Shown: one piece after another, positions 1-12,114 of the stretch
Layout of the letters: each line of letters begins with the position of its first letter
How positions within the stretch are numbered: the stretch's first letter is position 1
From: Amyloporia xantha
Taxonomy: Eukaryota > Basidiomycota > Agaricomycetes > Polyporales > Adustoporiaceae
Direction: 5' to 3'
DNA: 64,000 nucleotides
NCBI GenBank assembly: GCA_036971615.1
Contig: JAYKKR010000006.1
Span: 62,001-126,000 of the forward strand
The notes under the pieces: generated by a model
Databases searched by the model: none
What the model saw: the letters and a program-made list of their open reading frames with translations, nothing else
Told to the model about the DNA's origin: nothing
Program-made: the position numbers and the translations under genes

Positions 1-1353
1 TCGAACACCTTCGTCGGGTGAGCAGCCTGCGCGTCCTCCAGCCAGCGCGTGCTGACGTCGTTTCAGGACGGGCAAGAAATACGTGCGCACAAGTACAAGC
101 ATCCCGACAGGCGAAGAGGTGAATGTAACGTACGGAAGTGGGTTCTTCTCAGGATATGAGTGTGAGTACTTGCTGCTGTCCTGGTGTACGACCGCCGAAT
201 GAGCTGACGCGGTGCAGACATCGATCAGGTGACGATCGCTCCTGATCTGGTCATCAAAAGCCAATCCATCGGCGACGCGCTCGAGTACGCTGACTTTGAG
301 TGCGTGTCGTGTACATACGGATTCGACGATGACTTCAGCTGATCATTCGCAGAGGCGTGGATGGGATCATTGGCGTCGGGCCTGTCGCGCTGACGATAGA
401 CACCCTATACCCAGATGTCAACGCGTTGATCCCGACGGTAATGAATAACGCGCTCGCGCAGGGCCTCATCCCTATTGAGATCCTGGGGGTGTCGTTCGCC
501 CCTTCAGACAGTTACAGCGACACCAGTGAGTCGCTCCGTGATCCTCGAAATTGCGCTCTATACTGATTTGCGCAGACGGCGCGCTCACTTTCGGCGGGAT
601 CGACTCGTCATTGGTCAGTATCCTGTATACTTACATTAGGTTTCATCGCTGATAACGACGTCTCGATCGACAGTACATCGGAGATATCACGTACACACCG
701 GTCACGACGACATACCCCTCGAATTACTACTGGGGTATCAATGTCACAAGCGCGGCCTACGGTTTGACCCCCGTCATCCCTGGCTCGTACGCGGGTATTG
801 TCGACACTGGAACCACCCGTATGTCGCCCATCTCTGTCTCATATGCCGGTCCTCACCCTCCCTTAGTGATCTACATCGCCGACAACTGGTACCAGACGTA
901 CCAGGACTCGATCCCGGGCGCGTACTATGACGCGGAAGACACGGGCCTGATCGTCATCCCCAAGTCGTCCGTGCCGCTCTTGCAGCCGTTCACGTTCGAG
1001 ATCGGCGGGAGCTTGTTCACGCTGGACGCAGAGGCGCAGCTGTTGCCGACGGACCAGAACACGGCGTGGGGCGGAGAGCCGGGGTTGCAGTATGGGTACA
1101 TCGGGCCAATTGGCGAGGACAGCGGGACGGGGCTGGACTTCATCATTGGGCAGAAGTTCATGGAGAGGTATTATGCGGTGAGTAGGGCGTGCTGTGTTTA
1201 GGGAGAAGTGGCGTTGACCGGGAGGAGCTTATGTATAGGTCTTCGATACAGCACACGATCGCGTCGGGTTCGCTTACACGTGAGTTCGTGTACCACCTTT
1301 TCCTTCACCTATCTGAACAGCTTTCTTTGTCCAGTGACCACACATTCTCGTAG
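1..1353 (+). CDS. Secreted aspartic protease (pepsin-like, family A1), 5' truncated by window edge
   Basis: This is the 3' part of a pepsin-type aspartic endopeptidase, an enzyme that fungi usually secrete or send to the vacuole. The window opens inside the first active-site region: codons SNTFVG follow what should be DTGS just upstream. I read nine exons: 1-17, 67-161, 218-299, 353-525, 576-613, 674-818, 867-1177, 1239-1279 and 1335-1353. All introns are GT-AG and all phases agree, giving 306 residues plus a stop. Visible landmarks are the flap region VTYGSGFFSG, the G-V-D-G-I-I-G-V-G block, the second catalytic aspartate in IVDTGTT (near 800) and the C-terminal VFDTAHDRVGFAYT block typical of the family. 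The end, DHTFS then TAG, is also usual for polypore homologues. N-terminal signal and propeptide lie outside the window. The family call is very secure; the exact substrate is not knowable. Confidence 0.93.
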
Positions 1354-1744
1354 TCGAGGATTGTATGTACACTGTGTACTTGGAGACATACGATGGATGG
1401 CAGTAAGGCCTTTGCCGACTCCAGATATTCTCGGAGTCCTCTACAGTCTCTCGAGACCACTTTAACATTACCGAACGTGTAGCCATCGATTCGTGGTAAC
1501 TGAGAGCCACAGCATGCAGCAAATATTTAGTTTGTTGACGAGTGCGTCGTCGCTTATGGGCTGTTTCGCGTATACTGCCAAGTATGGCGATGCTCCCTGA
1601 TCCTTCCTCTGGAGGATCAGCGGTGGCGGCTCGCTTCCCGGCTTTCGTCAGTATGTAAATATAACACCCAGCCCTTCCCATGTCTAAAACTTGCTTGAAT
1701 GCTGGTCTTCGAGTAGGCTGCTCTATCCTCTCGCTATGATCTGT
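1354..1744. other. Intergenic: 3' flank of protease gene
   Basis: No gene seen. Short open frames exist on both strands but none has family resemblance or splice structure. It presumably holds the 3' UTR of the protease gene. Confidence 0.5.
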
Positions 1745-2045
1745 TCTTTCTCTTGCTCTGCTTTGTTAGCTGGCAGCCGTCGCTGTCAATGCGCCGGTCA
1801 CCGTCGATATTAATCCTGTCTCTGGCAAGGTTGCTGCTCATAGGAAGGGTGGTGCGGACGCTGACGGTGATCGTGTGGCCTTATTGAAGTGATACGAAGA
1901 GTCTGACGATACCACGATCCCTGTTACGAATTCTGAGTAACTTACGGGACGTATACCGCATCAATTGGCATATCTGAGATGAGGGGATAAATGTTCAGAC
2001 TGATCCAGCAAGACTAAGCACGACTTATGAGATTTCAGGCTCTGC
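1745..2045 (+). pseudogene. Decayed N-terminus of a second aspartic protease
   Basis: One frame reads like an aspartic protease leader: a hydrophobic LSLALLC, a stop, then LAAVAVNAPVTVDINPVSG, a basic propeptide-like part, a stop after RVALLK, then YEESDDTTIPVTNSE and another stop. After a frame change, TYTASIGI appears, which matches the start of the mature enzyme. Near 2005-2035 a faint D-P-A...T-T-Y-E echo is where the sequence before DTGSS would be. There is no usable ATG in frame, at least three stops and at least one frameshift. The catalytic region is not found downstream, so only the 5' end remains. It lies on the same strand just behind the intact protease, which suggests an old tandem copy. 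The protease assignment rests on pattern recognition only. Confidence 0.6.
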
Positions 2046-2665
2046 CAAACAAAGTACCGGTGAATGTGAATCCTGAAATCGATGGGGAGTGACAGTTTCT
2101 CTGAAAAGCTAACGATGCTATCATTGTCCAAAGCCTACTTACGACGCGTCGCGATATGAGTCACGGGGACGCGTTGAGTAAAAGGCGCCTAAACACAATA
2201 AGTTGATGATAACGCCTGTTTTGGCAACCCTACTCAAAATTATCACGATATATACGTAGATTTACTGTGAAGAATACCCCGCATTCGCCGAATTCGCGAT
2301 TCACCTTGTTGTCTCTCTCTCACTGTGTCTTCGTCGCTGTCCGCCACGTCGAATGAAGGTGTGTGCTGTTTGCTTTAGTAGCTTCAGACGTTTGGGATAT
2401 TGACAAAATGATATCTGCCACAGAGACCCAGATCTGCAGGTAGCAAGTACTAGCAGTACTATTGGGAGTAGCGAGTTTGAACTTGAGACGTTCATTCAGT
2501 ACTCGTCATTGTAGCCGTCTACCAGAGGTACGTCGTCGACGTGCGGCTCGATGAAGGCGAACAGGAAAGCGATGCTGATGACAGGGGCACAGAGCCCGGA
2601 TCAACCACCGCTCTTTCCATCTGTCATTCATTTATCTCTCTCCCCCGCACCTTACCCATCCATGC
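2046..2665. other. Intergenic, promoter side of the Ser/Pro-rich gene
   Basis: No gene seen. The last 350 nt carry C/T-rich tracts (around 2300-2330 and 2630-2660) as often found just upstream of fungal start codons. No clear TATA box. Confidence 0.4.
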
Positions 2666-5600
2666 ATGGCGTCCACGCCCCAAACTCCCTCCCCGTTCTC
2701 TCGTCTTACGCGCTTCCTTCGACCCGGGCCCTCTTCACCACTGGCGCGAGAGCACAACCCTGAGAAACCCACTGACGAGGACTGGTACATTCCGTACAAC
2801 GGACCTTACGAGCAACCACGCACAATATGCAGCGCGTCGATGATCGCTCCAGCTGGGGCCCGCTGGTGAGCGGCTGGCTGGCGGAGGAAGGTCCAAGTAC
2901 GGCCGACCGGCAAGGAGGTGCAAGTCGCGGCCGCGCAGTGTCGGACGCCTCTGCTCTCAACCACTCTTCAGGAGTCGTAGACCCCCCTCACAGAGTCACC
3001 GCGCGCAACGTGTCTCGCCCGAAACCCTCGTCGATCGTGAACCTTAGCCAGGCAGGTGGAGTGGGCGAGGCCCCCACGCCCTCTCGGGAAACCCAGACAC
3101 GGGGCAAGACAGAGCCCAATCGCCACAGCCTCGCGAGTATTTTAGCTTTCGGGCAGGGTAGCAGACGGGGGTTAGTCATCCGTCATTCGGCTTCAGCAGG
3201 TCAGCTGGGGCGGGAAGCGTCGAGCACTGCTGCTGTTGCCGTGCAGCCCGAAGGCGTCTCACGCGAATCAGCCCACCATCCCGACGCAGAGCCCGACGCG
3301 CAGGCAGTACACGTACGGCGACATCCCTATGCGTTCCCATTCTCCGTGGCTGCACCCTCCCCTGCCAAGTCGGTACACGTCACCGTCCGCGATCCACCGC
3401 ACCGCACATCCCCACGCCCCGCGACACCACCATACCTCAAGATATCCCCCGCCCCAAATACCCGGCGCAGCCTCAAGGCGTCCTTCTCGACCCCGAACCT
3501 GCGCGACCACGTCGCGCCACCGCCACCGCGTTCCGCCCCAGTTTCTGTGCCGAAGGGGAAGCAGCGGTGGCTTTCCCCTGAAACGTGGTGCGACGCGTTG
3601 ATACTTCCACGACCGCGTTTCGCGATCCGCATAGATCCTGGCGGGGTTACTGGGCGGATAGTCAGTCCTCCAGGCAGTCCTGTATGGCCGCCTGTAGCGA
3701 GTCCTTTCGGAGAGGCGCGTCCAGCGACAGTCGTTGGTGCTGATATCGGCCAAGATGACCGCCGGAAGGGATTGTATGAGTCCAGACCGGCTGTAGCTTC
3801 GATACACGCGGAGCCGTATGAGCCTGTTGCTGGTCCTTCTGGCGTGGCAAGGGATGATCATCAGGAACGTCCCGGGAGCGACGCCAGAGCAAGTGGCGAT
3901 GTGAGAGATGACGATGTCGCAAGTCCTACGGCAGGGTCGTTCAAGAGGAAGGCCCCGAGGCCGAGGAGTTTCGCATGGGATGATCTCGCACTGCCCAGTC
4001 CGGTGCCTTCATTAGCGAAGTGCGTGAAATCCTACTTTCGCTCTGCTTCGATCAGCCACGTTGTAGGCTGCATTTTCCTTTTCGCAATCATGCCTGTCAC
4101 TTATTGTCACTCACGTGCTTCCTCATCCAGGGTCCTCGAGGACGGCAGGCAGCTGGATGAGCAACGCAAGGCTTGGCAGTCGCAAGCAACGCGTTCGTTC
4201 CAAAATAAACGCGCACGCTCACTCTCACGCACACGCGCGAAGTCCCTCGTCAATTACAATGCACGTCCTCGAACAAAAGACACGGGGCGTGGCTCAGCCA
4301 TGGATGTCATCGCGGAGCGTACAATGCTTGGGAATCAGTCCCGTCCGCCGACAGTGCATATTCGTCTGCGTCCTTCGCAGTCTCAGGCCTTCCGCGCCTC
4401 TGAGGAGCATGGTACAGGTACGATGACAGGGACGGGGACAGGCATGGGAGTAACTACGTTCACCTCTGTGGGTTCACATCCACGTACCCGCTCACACACG
4501 CATTCAAACTCGGTCGGGACTAACGCCTCCTCACGTAATCAGACAGATGAGTCGTTTATGTGGGGCGGCGCGGGACCCGGTGCCCACACGCGGGCACAGT
4601 CGTTGGGCAAGTCAGCGCTGCGGATCGTGCGCACGACTGCGTCGTCTGCTGCAAACTTCTGTGGCTTTGCGAGTGCTGAGCGGGTGCTTGATCAGGAACG
4701 GGAGCAGGGCGCGACTTCTCCGATCACTGAAAGGTCCGGTGCGGACATGCTGGAGACGGCACTTCGAAGAGACGATACACGGGTTATCCGGCTCAGGGAT
4801 CAGACTCGGTCCAGGGAGCAACGCGAGGCAGGCGTTGTACATATCACGCCCGCTTCGCCGCGTGAGACCCGCAATGCGCGTATAGGCCAACAGCACGATG
4901 GGCTTGGGGCAGATGCAGGACCTAGTGGGGCAATAGGCGTATCACCTGTGCCTTCCGCTGGGTCTAACTCAGGTGAAGGCGTAGGGATCGCAATAACCAC
5001 CGCAACCCCGACAGATGAACGTCAACAGTTTATTGGCAGGGAACCTCTCAGGCTACCTGCGCATCCATATGCACAAGGGGGCTTTTATGCTCACCGGCAA
5101 CTTTCGACGGATCAAGACTTTGGGCCTACTTCTTCGAATCCTTCCCGATTCCAAAATACCGCCATTGTGAATGGCCTCCACCGACAGCCTGTGTCGGTTC
5201 ATCCATACTCCCCGTACGCTCAGGGTGGCCACCCATACGCGTCGCCGATGCGAGCACATACGATTCCTGAGGCGAATGGTGCTTATGAGGGGTATGAATA
5301 TCAGGAGGTAGAGCTGCGAGCCGATGCAAGTATGTTTGCAGAACTTACTCCAGGGCACATCCGTGAATTCCAGGCCGACCAGATCAAATACTCACCGTCG
5401 ATCGTGGTGCAGCCTATAGACTCGCCGGAGGGCGAAGCTGAGACAAATACAAGCGCCTTGCCCCGCTCGCACCCATATGCAACTCAACCGAAACGGATGA
5501 GTGAATGGGGCTTTGCGGATGCATTGACTCATACACTTCGGGGTAGGGCGAGCCATGACAGCGGATTAGGGACCAGCGAAAATCATGCTGTTCCTGAATT

Positions 5601-6896
5601 GGACGAGACTGCTCCGCAGACTGTCCCAGACAGCGCGATACACATACCTGCACTGCAAGAGGAGTTCCCATCGACTGAAAGGTCAGCGGCACCAGAAGCT
5701 TCGCGAGCCGCGCGCGGGAGACCAAATGCCGGACGAGAGGCGATACATTCGTCGTCCAACCATACGCTCGCATCGTCACCGATGGAAAACATAAACCCGC
5801 CAAGTTTCCGGAGGAGAAAATCGTCGGGCTTCCTTACTGCTAACTCTTCTGGGTCATCTCCTGGAATAGTCTCGCATGAGTCGTCGCCCCCGCTGTCTCC
5901 CCGCCCCCTCAACACGACTGATGATCTAGATCGATTCCGCAACCTTTTCTATCAACCGCCGCAGGAGAGGAGCAGGACGCCTTCAGTGACACTAGCGAGG
6001 CCTCCACCATCTCGTCAGCTTAGTGGCAGTATACCCATTGACATTTCCTCTGAGAGCACTAGGAGCGTGAGTGGACTCACAACTCTGGCTCGCCAACTGG
6101 CCGAGGACTTGGAGGAATTGCGTGAGAGCAGAGAGTCCGAAGACGCCGATGAAGCCGCTTCGCCTATGTGGGACAGACGTCTGGGCGGTCTTCGAGGACG
6201 GCGTCCTGACGACGCCGCACCAGACCCGAACGTTGTCCTTTCTCAAACTTCCTCTGGAACGAGCTCTCCGCCCGAGACAACTTCGCCGCTGCGCTTCCCT
6301 CTCGACCCTCATACATCTCTAGCGCCGCCCGTCATCAACGTACCCGAGGACGTGGAGAGCTCGTCGCGCGCTTCATCCGAGCTTGGACCGCCTGGCTCCG
6401 AGGAATCCCATGGTGAGTCGTAGTTTGCCATGGAATGTAGCTATTTGTACTGATCGCCGTGTTTATCCAGAACACCTCCGTTTGGGGCACTGTTGAGGCG
6501 CTGGCGACGCCATCTCCATTCGCGAGTCCTAATAGAGCGTCTACTCGCCTTTCGTTGATCCATTTTGCCCATGACGAGCCAGACGTCCGTCACAGTGGGA
6601 GCCAATATCGTGACAGGATAAGCTCGCAATACTCTAGTCTCGGTGCTCCAATCTCAGATGCCGCTCGTTCGAGCTATATGACCAACACTTCTAGAATGTC
6701 GGGACTATCTGACTTCCCTGCGCCACCTACCGAGACCCCTGAACATATGTCGGTCTTGAACTCATATTTCGATGAAAGCCCCTTGTCTCAACCTGAGGGT
6801 CCGTTCATCTTCGCCTCACGCCCTACAGGGACCCTTGTACGGGAACCTAGTCGCGGTACATTTGGCCGTCAGAGCGATGTCGGTCAAGCACTGTAG
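2666..6896 (+). CDS. Large Ser/Pro-rich, probably disordered protein of unknown function
   Basis: I do not recognise the family. The start at 2666 (MASTPQTPSPFSRL) is chosen because this frame has a well-behaved protein start with acidic/aromatic text (DEDWYIPYNGPYEQP) and leads to a GT donor at 2866. A phase-matching acceptor at 2924 would join it to the long frame, which then stays open to 6412. An intron at 4020-4130 is 111 nt, a multiple of three, so the frame reads through it. A strong donor (GGTGAGT) lies at 6413 and an acceptor at 6470, followed by 142 more codons of the same Ser/Pro-rich style ending at 6896. The phase of that last junction does not match, so the C-terminus is uncertain. 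The product would be about 1,350 residues, low in hydrophobic segments, with repeated HPYA-type tetrapeptides (HPYAFP, HPYAQG, HPYSPYAQ, HPYASP, HPYATQ). It converges on SMC1. Confidence 0.72.
4020..4130 (+). other. In-frame intron inside the Ser/Pro-rich gene
   Basis: Donor GTGCGT follows ...SLA plus AA, and acceptor TCATCCAG precedes GGTCCTCGAG. Removal keeps the frame, giving K-V-L-E-D-G. The retained translation contains a hydrophobic run (SHVVGCIFLFAIMPVTY) that is out of character with the rest of the protein, which supports an intron. A model without this intron would wrongly show a membrane segment. Confidence 0.75.
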
Positions 6897-7118
6897 ACTT
6901 TTCTGACCGACATGGACCGTTGTTTTGTTTCGATTCTCGACTAGCTTTGTATCTTCGTCGTAATCTGCATGTTTTTATACTTCTTTTTATTGTAGATAAC
7001 TATATCATTATTGCTACAGACAGCTCACTCCAATATGAAATACAGCCCAAAAACAAACGATATGGGACAACTAGGATAGCAACGCGACAAAATAACAATT
7101 ACAACAGTCAAAGCCCGT

Positions 7119-10100
7119 CTATTCGTCGTATTGAGTAAGCTGCAAATAGTACAGTTATGAACATTGACAACTATAATGAATTGGAAATAACTCACGTCCA
7201 GGGTCAACGTACGCGAACTGTTGACGTCCTGGTCCCTGTATATGCCGACCAAAGAATTGCTCCGTTCGTACAATGAACCCTTCAAACTGATCACGATGAA
7301 CTGGAACGTCTCGGAGGCATGTGATCGGATATAGTTGGCTATCTTGGCAACATTGGTGTTATCCAATGCCGCGTCTACTTCGTCGAGGACAAAGAATGGT
7401 GATGGCTGATAGCTGCGTCCTAAGGTGAGTACCAAGACATATAGTTGTCCTCATGGGACTTACCTGTGAATCGCAAACAGTAAAGCAAGGGCAGCAATCG
7501 TCTTCTCACCTCCGGAGAGTTGCTCCATGTCTCGAAAACGTTTCATAGGGGGCATGGCATGGTACTTGATCCCAGCGGTATAGGGCTCCTGCATGAGCGA
7601 CGTGAGGATAGTTTTCCATATAAACACACAAAATCCATACCTCACTGTCCTCCAAGCTAAGATAGGCAACGCCTCCCATTGGTGCGGCCTTACCCTTGGT
7701 GAGATCTTTGTATACTTGATCGATGCACTCCGATATATGATTGTAAGCTTTATTGAACAACTCGCACCTAAAAGTATGGGGATGAGCGACTGGTTGAGGA
7801 TTAAGTTCATTGTACATACCGGCGGCGTTTGACATCATTGAAATGATCCCTAGCGTTCTTGGAGTCTTTGCGAGCCTTCTCAGCCTCTTTTTCCGTGTCC
7901 AACAGCTTCGCTTCAACATCGTCCAGTCTGGGTACCATGTCAGCTACATGAAAGTAAATGTATGCATGAAGCAGGACAAACCTGTCCATCGCCTTCAAGT
8001 TGGGAGCCATGCGTTCGATTTCAGTATTGAGTTTGGCAATAGACGAGTCGAATTCGGCTAGCGCCTCAGGAGATCCATCCTGTTCAGGCGATCAGATCGG
8101 TGCGCCAAAATTCGATATCTCACTGAAGGCCCACCTCTCGTTCTTCCTCGTCGAGATTTTCGAAGTCAACAACGATACCATAGTCTGGGATCCTCTTCAC
8201 GTGTTGGGTTCCTTCCTCGTCTTCATCGACATCCATAGCAACCTCTTCGCGCAAATTCTGCGTCTAGTGGTGAGATACGGAGATTGCTACAATATCGGTA
8301 CACTTACTTCTTCCATGGGCACATTCTTAAGACTGCCCTCCGACAGAGGCAGCCGTACTTCGTCTAATCTACATCTCCGATAGATGGTAGACCGCTCCAA
8401 GCCGAGCTTCTCGATCTCGTCGTTCTGGAACAATAGGTGTAAATAATGAGATAACACACAACTTTGATGTGAATACAAACCCGATTAGCAATTTCTTTCA
8501 GTGCCTGATCTAGCACTTTCGCCGCCTTCGTAGTAGTTCGCTTGACTTGCTCCACTACTTTAGACTTCTCCTCTAGAACTTCGTTATGCTCTTTCAGCTC
8601 TTCTTGAAGCGCGGCAATCTCTTCCTCAGCTTCAGTTATTTCTTCTTGGATGTTTGTCTGCGTTTCAAGATGTCTTGTGATATTGCCCTGTTCGGTCTCT
8701 ATCACAGTGTCAATAGCCTGCAGACGGTCTTCGGTCATCTGCAACTGCTCTTCCGCAAAACTCGATCTGAGACAAAAGGTCTAGAAAGCGGACCTCAAAT
8801 AGATCAAGTCAGACTCACTGATGCGTCAGACGCGCTATTTGTGTCTCGAATTGAAGTCTCGCTTCGCTCTCGGCGCGAGCGACCTTCAGTTGACGTTCCT
8901 CGTATTCTCTGATGTTCGATACACTGATGGTATCACAGAACGATGCAAACACCTCGTCTTCGGCAGCGTTGATCACAGACGCCAGCTCATCGACTTTGCC
9001 CTTGAGCTGGTCGTATGCTCTTTGCGCCTAGATAGTCATCAGCTTACGACGAAAATGAAAGGAGCTCTCTTATTCCACACACCTTACGTAGCTCAGGGTC
9101 GATCCGCTTGATCTCTCTATCGACGTGTTTCAGTTCCTCCTTAATACCATCCAATCGAAGCTTGCAAGCAGCCTAGTTGTATAAGAATCGAGGTCAGCGA
9201 CGAAATGCATTTTCAAGCTGCTGCACATCATTTCACCAGGTCATCTTTAGTGACAGCGCAGGCCGACTCAAGGCGTGTAAGCTCAGCGATCAAGGTCTCA
9301 TCAGCTTTGCCGCGAGGTTTTGATTTATTGAGGTCTCGAAGCTGGCCGAGTAGATTATCCCGAACGCGTTGGAGCCCTAACGTAACACCATTAAATTATG
9401 AGCTACTTCGGGTGAAGTTAATGCACCGAACCTTGAAGGTCCTTCTCTTCCCATTTCCTGCTACTCCCGTGAGTGCTGCGCCCCCCAGTGATCAAGCCGC
9501 TCTTGTGGATGATTGTGCCTTCCAGAGTGACAGCTATATACAATATACTTCGTTACAATATTATTGCGCGAGAGAACAAGTGTGTGACCTTTGACTTCCT
9601 GACCCTTGTCGTAACAGACATATCGGGCAACTTCCATGGTGTCACAAACGAGGGAATTACCGCAGGCGTGGTGCATGGCTCGTTCGACAGCAGGTTCGTA
9701 TTGAATGACATCGAGTGCAAGCCGAGCACCTTTCGCGAACGACCGGAATTTATCATTGATGGGCTTCACCTGAATCGTGTCAAGAGGAATGAATGTGGCT
9801 TGTCCCGCTCGCTGATTGCGCATGTACTGTTCGGTGATTCAAGGAGTTAATCAATCGCTGGCACCTAAAATTGGGGCCAAACTGACCTCGATACAGTCTA
9901 TAGCAGTCTTCTCTTCATCCACTACGACCGCGTCGATGTTCCTGCCAAGGACAACCGAGACTGCCGTCTCATACTTCCTTTGCGTTGGCTTGCATAGATC
10001 GATAACTCGGCCCCTCACACCTAATGTACAATGTCGACGACGTCCATACACAACAGAGAAACAACGACGCACCTGGAAAAATGCGTTGCAGGTTGGACAA

Positions 10101-12114
10101 AGTCTCCTTCATCTTGACCTCCCTCTCAGTTTCTTTCTGGTCTACGCCTGCCTGCAACAACTTGTTATGTACGTCAATCAACTTTTCGTTGATCTCAGTC
10201 TCTAGTTTCCTATAATGGCCTATATTAACGCACGGCCAAAGATAAATCACGTCCAACTTACGTGATCCTTGTCTTCTCAGCCTGCTGATTCTCTAATTCT
10301 TGCCTTGCTTTCGAAAGCTCTTCGTTTAAATCAGTAACGTTTGCTTCCAACTGTATGGTCATGTCAGCGCTTTCATCACTTAGGCCGGTCTCGTAAGCTC
10401 ACGTCTGCTTTTTTCTCGCTCTGCATATCTTTGTCCTGTCTGAGCTTCTCCGCCCTCTGAGTCTGCTGTTCAAGCTTGTCCTTCAACTGTGCCAATGCCC
10501 GAGATGCAGACTTCTCATCGCGAGACAGTGCGTCCAGCGACTGGCGTTCTTCGACCGCTAGAATGCTCGCTTGAGCCTTCCTAAATCAAAAAATTAAATA
10601 CATAACACGAAAAGAATTTTCGATAACGTACAATCGGCGATATTCCTCCAGGCTCTCTTGGCTCAAAGAGAGGTTGTGTTGCGCGGCCCTCCTCTGGAGT
10701 TCTAGTAAGTGATCATTTAGTCAAGGGACACTACGTATATGCGGTAGACATGGTACCTTGCGCATCATCTGCTGCCTTCTGAACCCTCGCGAGATCAGCT
10801 TGTAGCACACGCGATTGCTCCCGCTGCTTCTCCACAGCTTGCTGTGCCTTCTCTCTTTCCTTCATCGCATTCTCGCGTCTCCTCTCCGAATGTTTAATCT
10901 GCGCATCCACTTGGACCAGATCGGGCCTCTATCGAGCACGAAAGTCAATGTCACACTCATCGGTTTTTTGGGTAGAAGCAAGTACCTTCGTCTCCACTGC
11001 CTTCTCTGCCTTCTTGATCTTCTTTTCCTTTTGCAGGACAACTGACCGTGCCTTCGCCTGCTCGGCCCGGGCCTCGTCTAGCGCCTTGTCATGCTCGCGC
11101 TGTTCCTCCCGCAAGCCAACAAGTGATCTGTTCTGCGTTTTGATTACCTCCGCATGTTCTTCTAGAGCTTGCTGAATGTGGTACAGCTTGAACAAGATTC
11201 GACGAAGAATCAGGTCGTCCTTGTAACCATAAGAGCATGCATGAGTGTTTACAGCCTGAAAACCAACGGGTGCTGCTCACGCGTTCCTGGCACAATGCCT
11301 CAAACCGCTCCGCTTCAGTCTTTTGCTCCTTGTACTGTTTTATTTCCCCCGCTATCCCCCTGCGCTTCGTGAAGTTGAAGGTCGCATTCTCTGTGGCGCG
11401 GTCTTGCGCTTCCTTCGCGCGCTCGTATTCTCCTGCGAGCTCGAGAGAGCCGCTGATCTGTTCAATTAGCCTCGTCAGCTCTTTGGGGGATTGAGAAGCC
11501 ACGGCCTCGACATCTCCCTGGAACACAAGGAAGTTCTTCGCCTTGACGAGAATGTTGTGCGAGGTGAGGGCTGCATTGTAGGCGGAATATGTCACAACTT
11601 GGCCGTTGAGCTTATATTCTGATGCAGCACTGGTGGATATGCTGACAACCGGATACAACGCTTTAGCGTGGACTGATTGTACGCGGACCAGCAAAGAGCT
11701 CACGTTCTCTGAAACCTCCACTCCTTCTGTTTGGTGTCCTCGAACACTGCTAATACCCATGCCTTCTTTGCAGTTCCTTCTCCCTCGCCCTCATCTTCTT
11801 CTTCCTCTTCCTCCTCCTGTGCAGCTCCTTCTCCCCCTTCCCCAGTGTTCTTGGCAAGTCGTCTGCCGCGATAGACGAGGTCCTTGAGCTGGCTACTACG
11901 AAGTTGAGCGCTTTTCACTCCAAGAACGAAAGAAATGGCGTCCATAAGGTTGGATTTTCCCGCGCCATTGGGACCAATGACAGAGGTGAAGTTGCGGAAG
12001 GGACCTATCACTTGATGTCCTCTATGCATCACGAGTGAGCGAGACTTCATACATTTCCCCCAAGGCTTACCTGTATGATTTGAAATCGCAAACTTCGATG
12101 CGTATTAATGGCAT
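7119..12114 (-). CDS. SMC1: Cohesin subunit SMC1 (structural maintenance of chromosomes 1)
   Basis: SMC1 pairs with SMC3 to form the ATPase core of cohesin, which holds sister chromatids together and shapes loops in the nucleus. Reading the minus strand, the start at 12114 gives [14 protein letters not shown], the conserved SMC1 beginning. The Walker A motif GPNGAGKSN follows near 11970, and [19 protein letters not shown] near 11500 is SMC1-specific. Long coiled-coil stretches flank a hinge at about 9400-10050 ([19 protein letters not shown]). The C-terminal head has the signature [14 protein letters not shown] near 7510 and Walker [16 protein letters not shown] near 7380. The last exon joins TLTLD to LTQYDE and a stop at 7119, like the yeast LDLSNYAE end. 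More than ten short introns split the gene. An acidic Glu/Gly-rich insert sits just after Walker A (about 11780-11870). All ATPase motifs look intact. Confidence 0.96.

Noticed and set aside
4033..4110. A transmembrane helix in the Ser/Pro-rich protein
   Set aside because: The hydrophobic stretch lies entirely inside a GT-AG intron whose removal keeps the frame.
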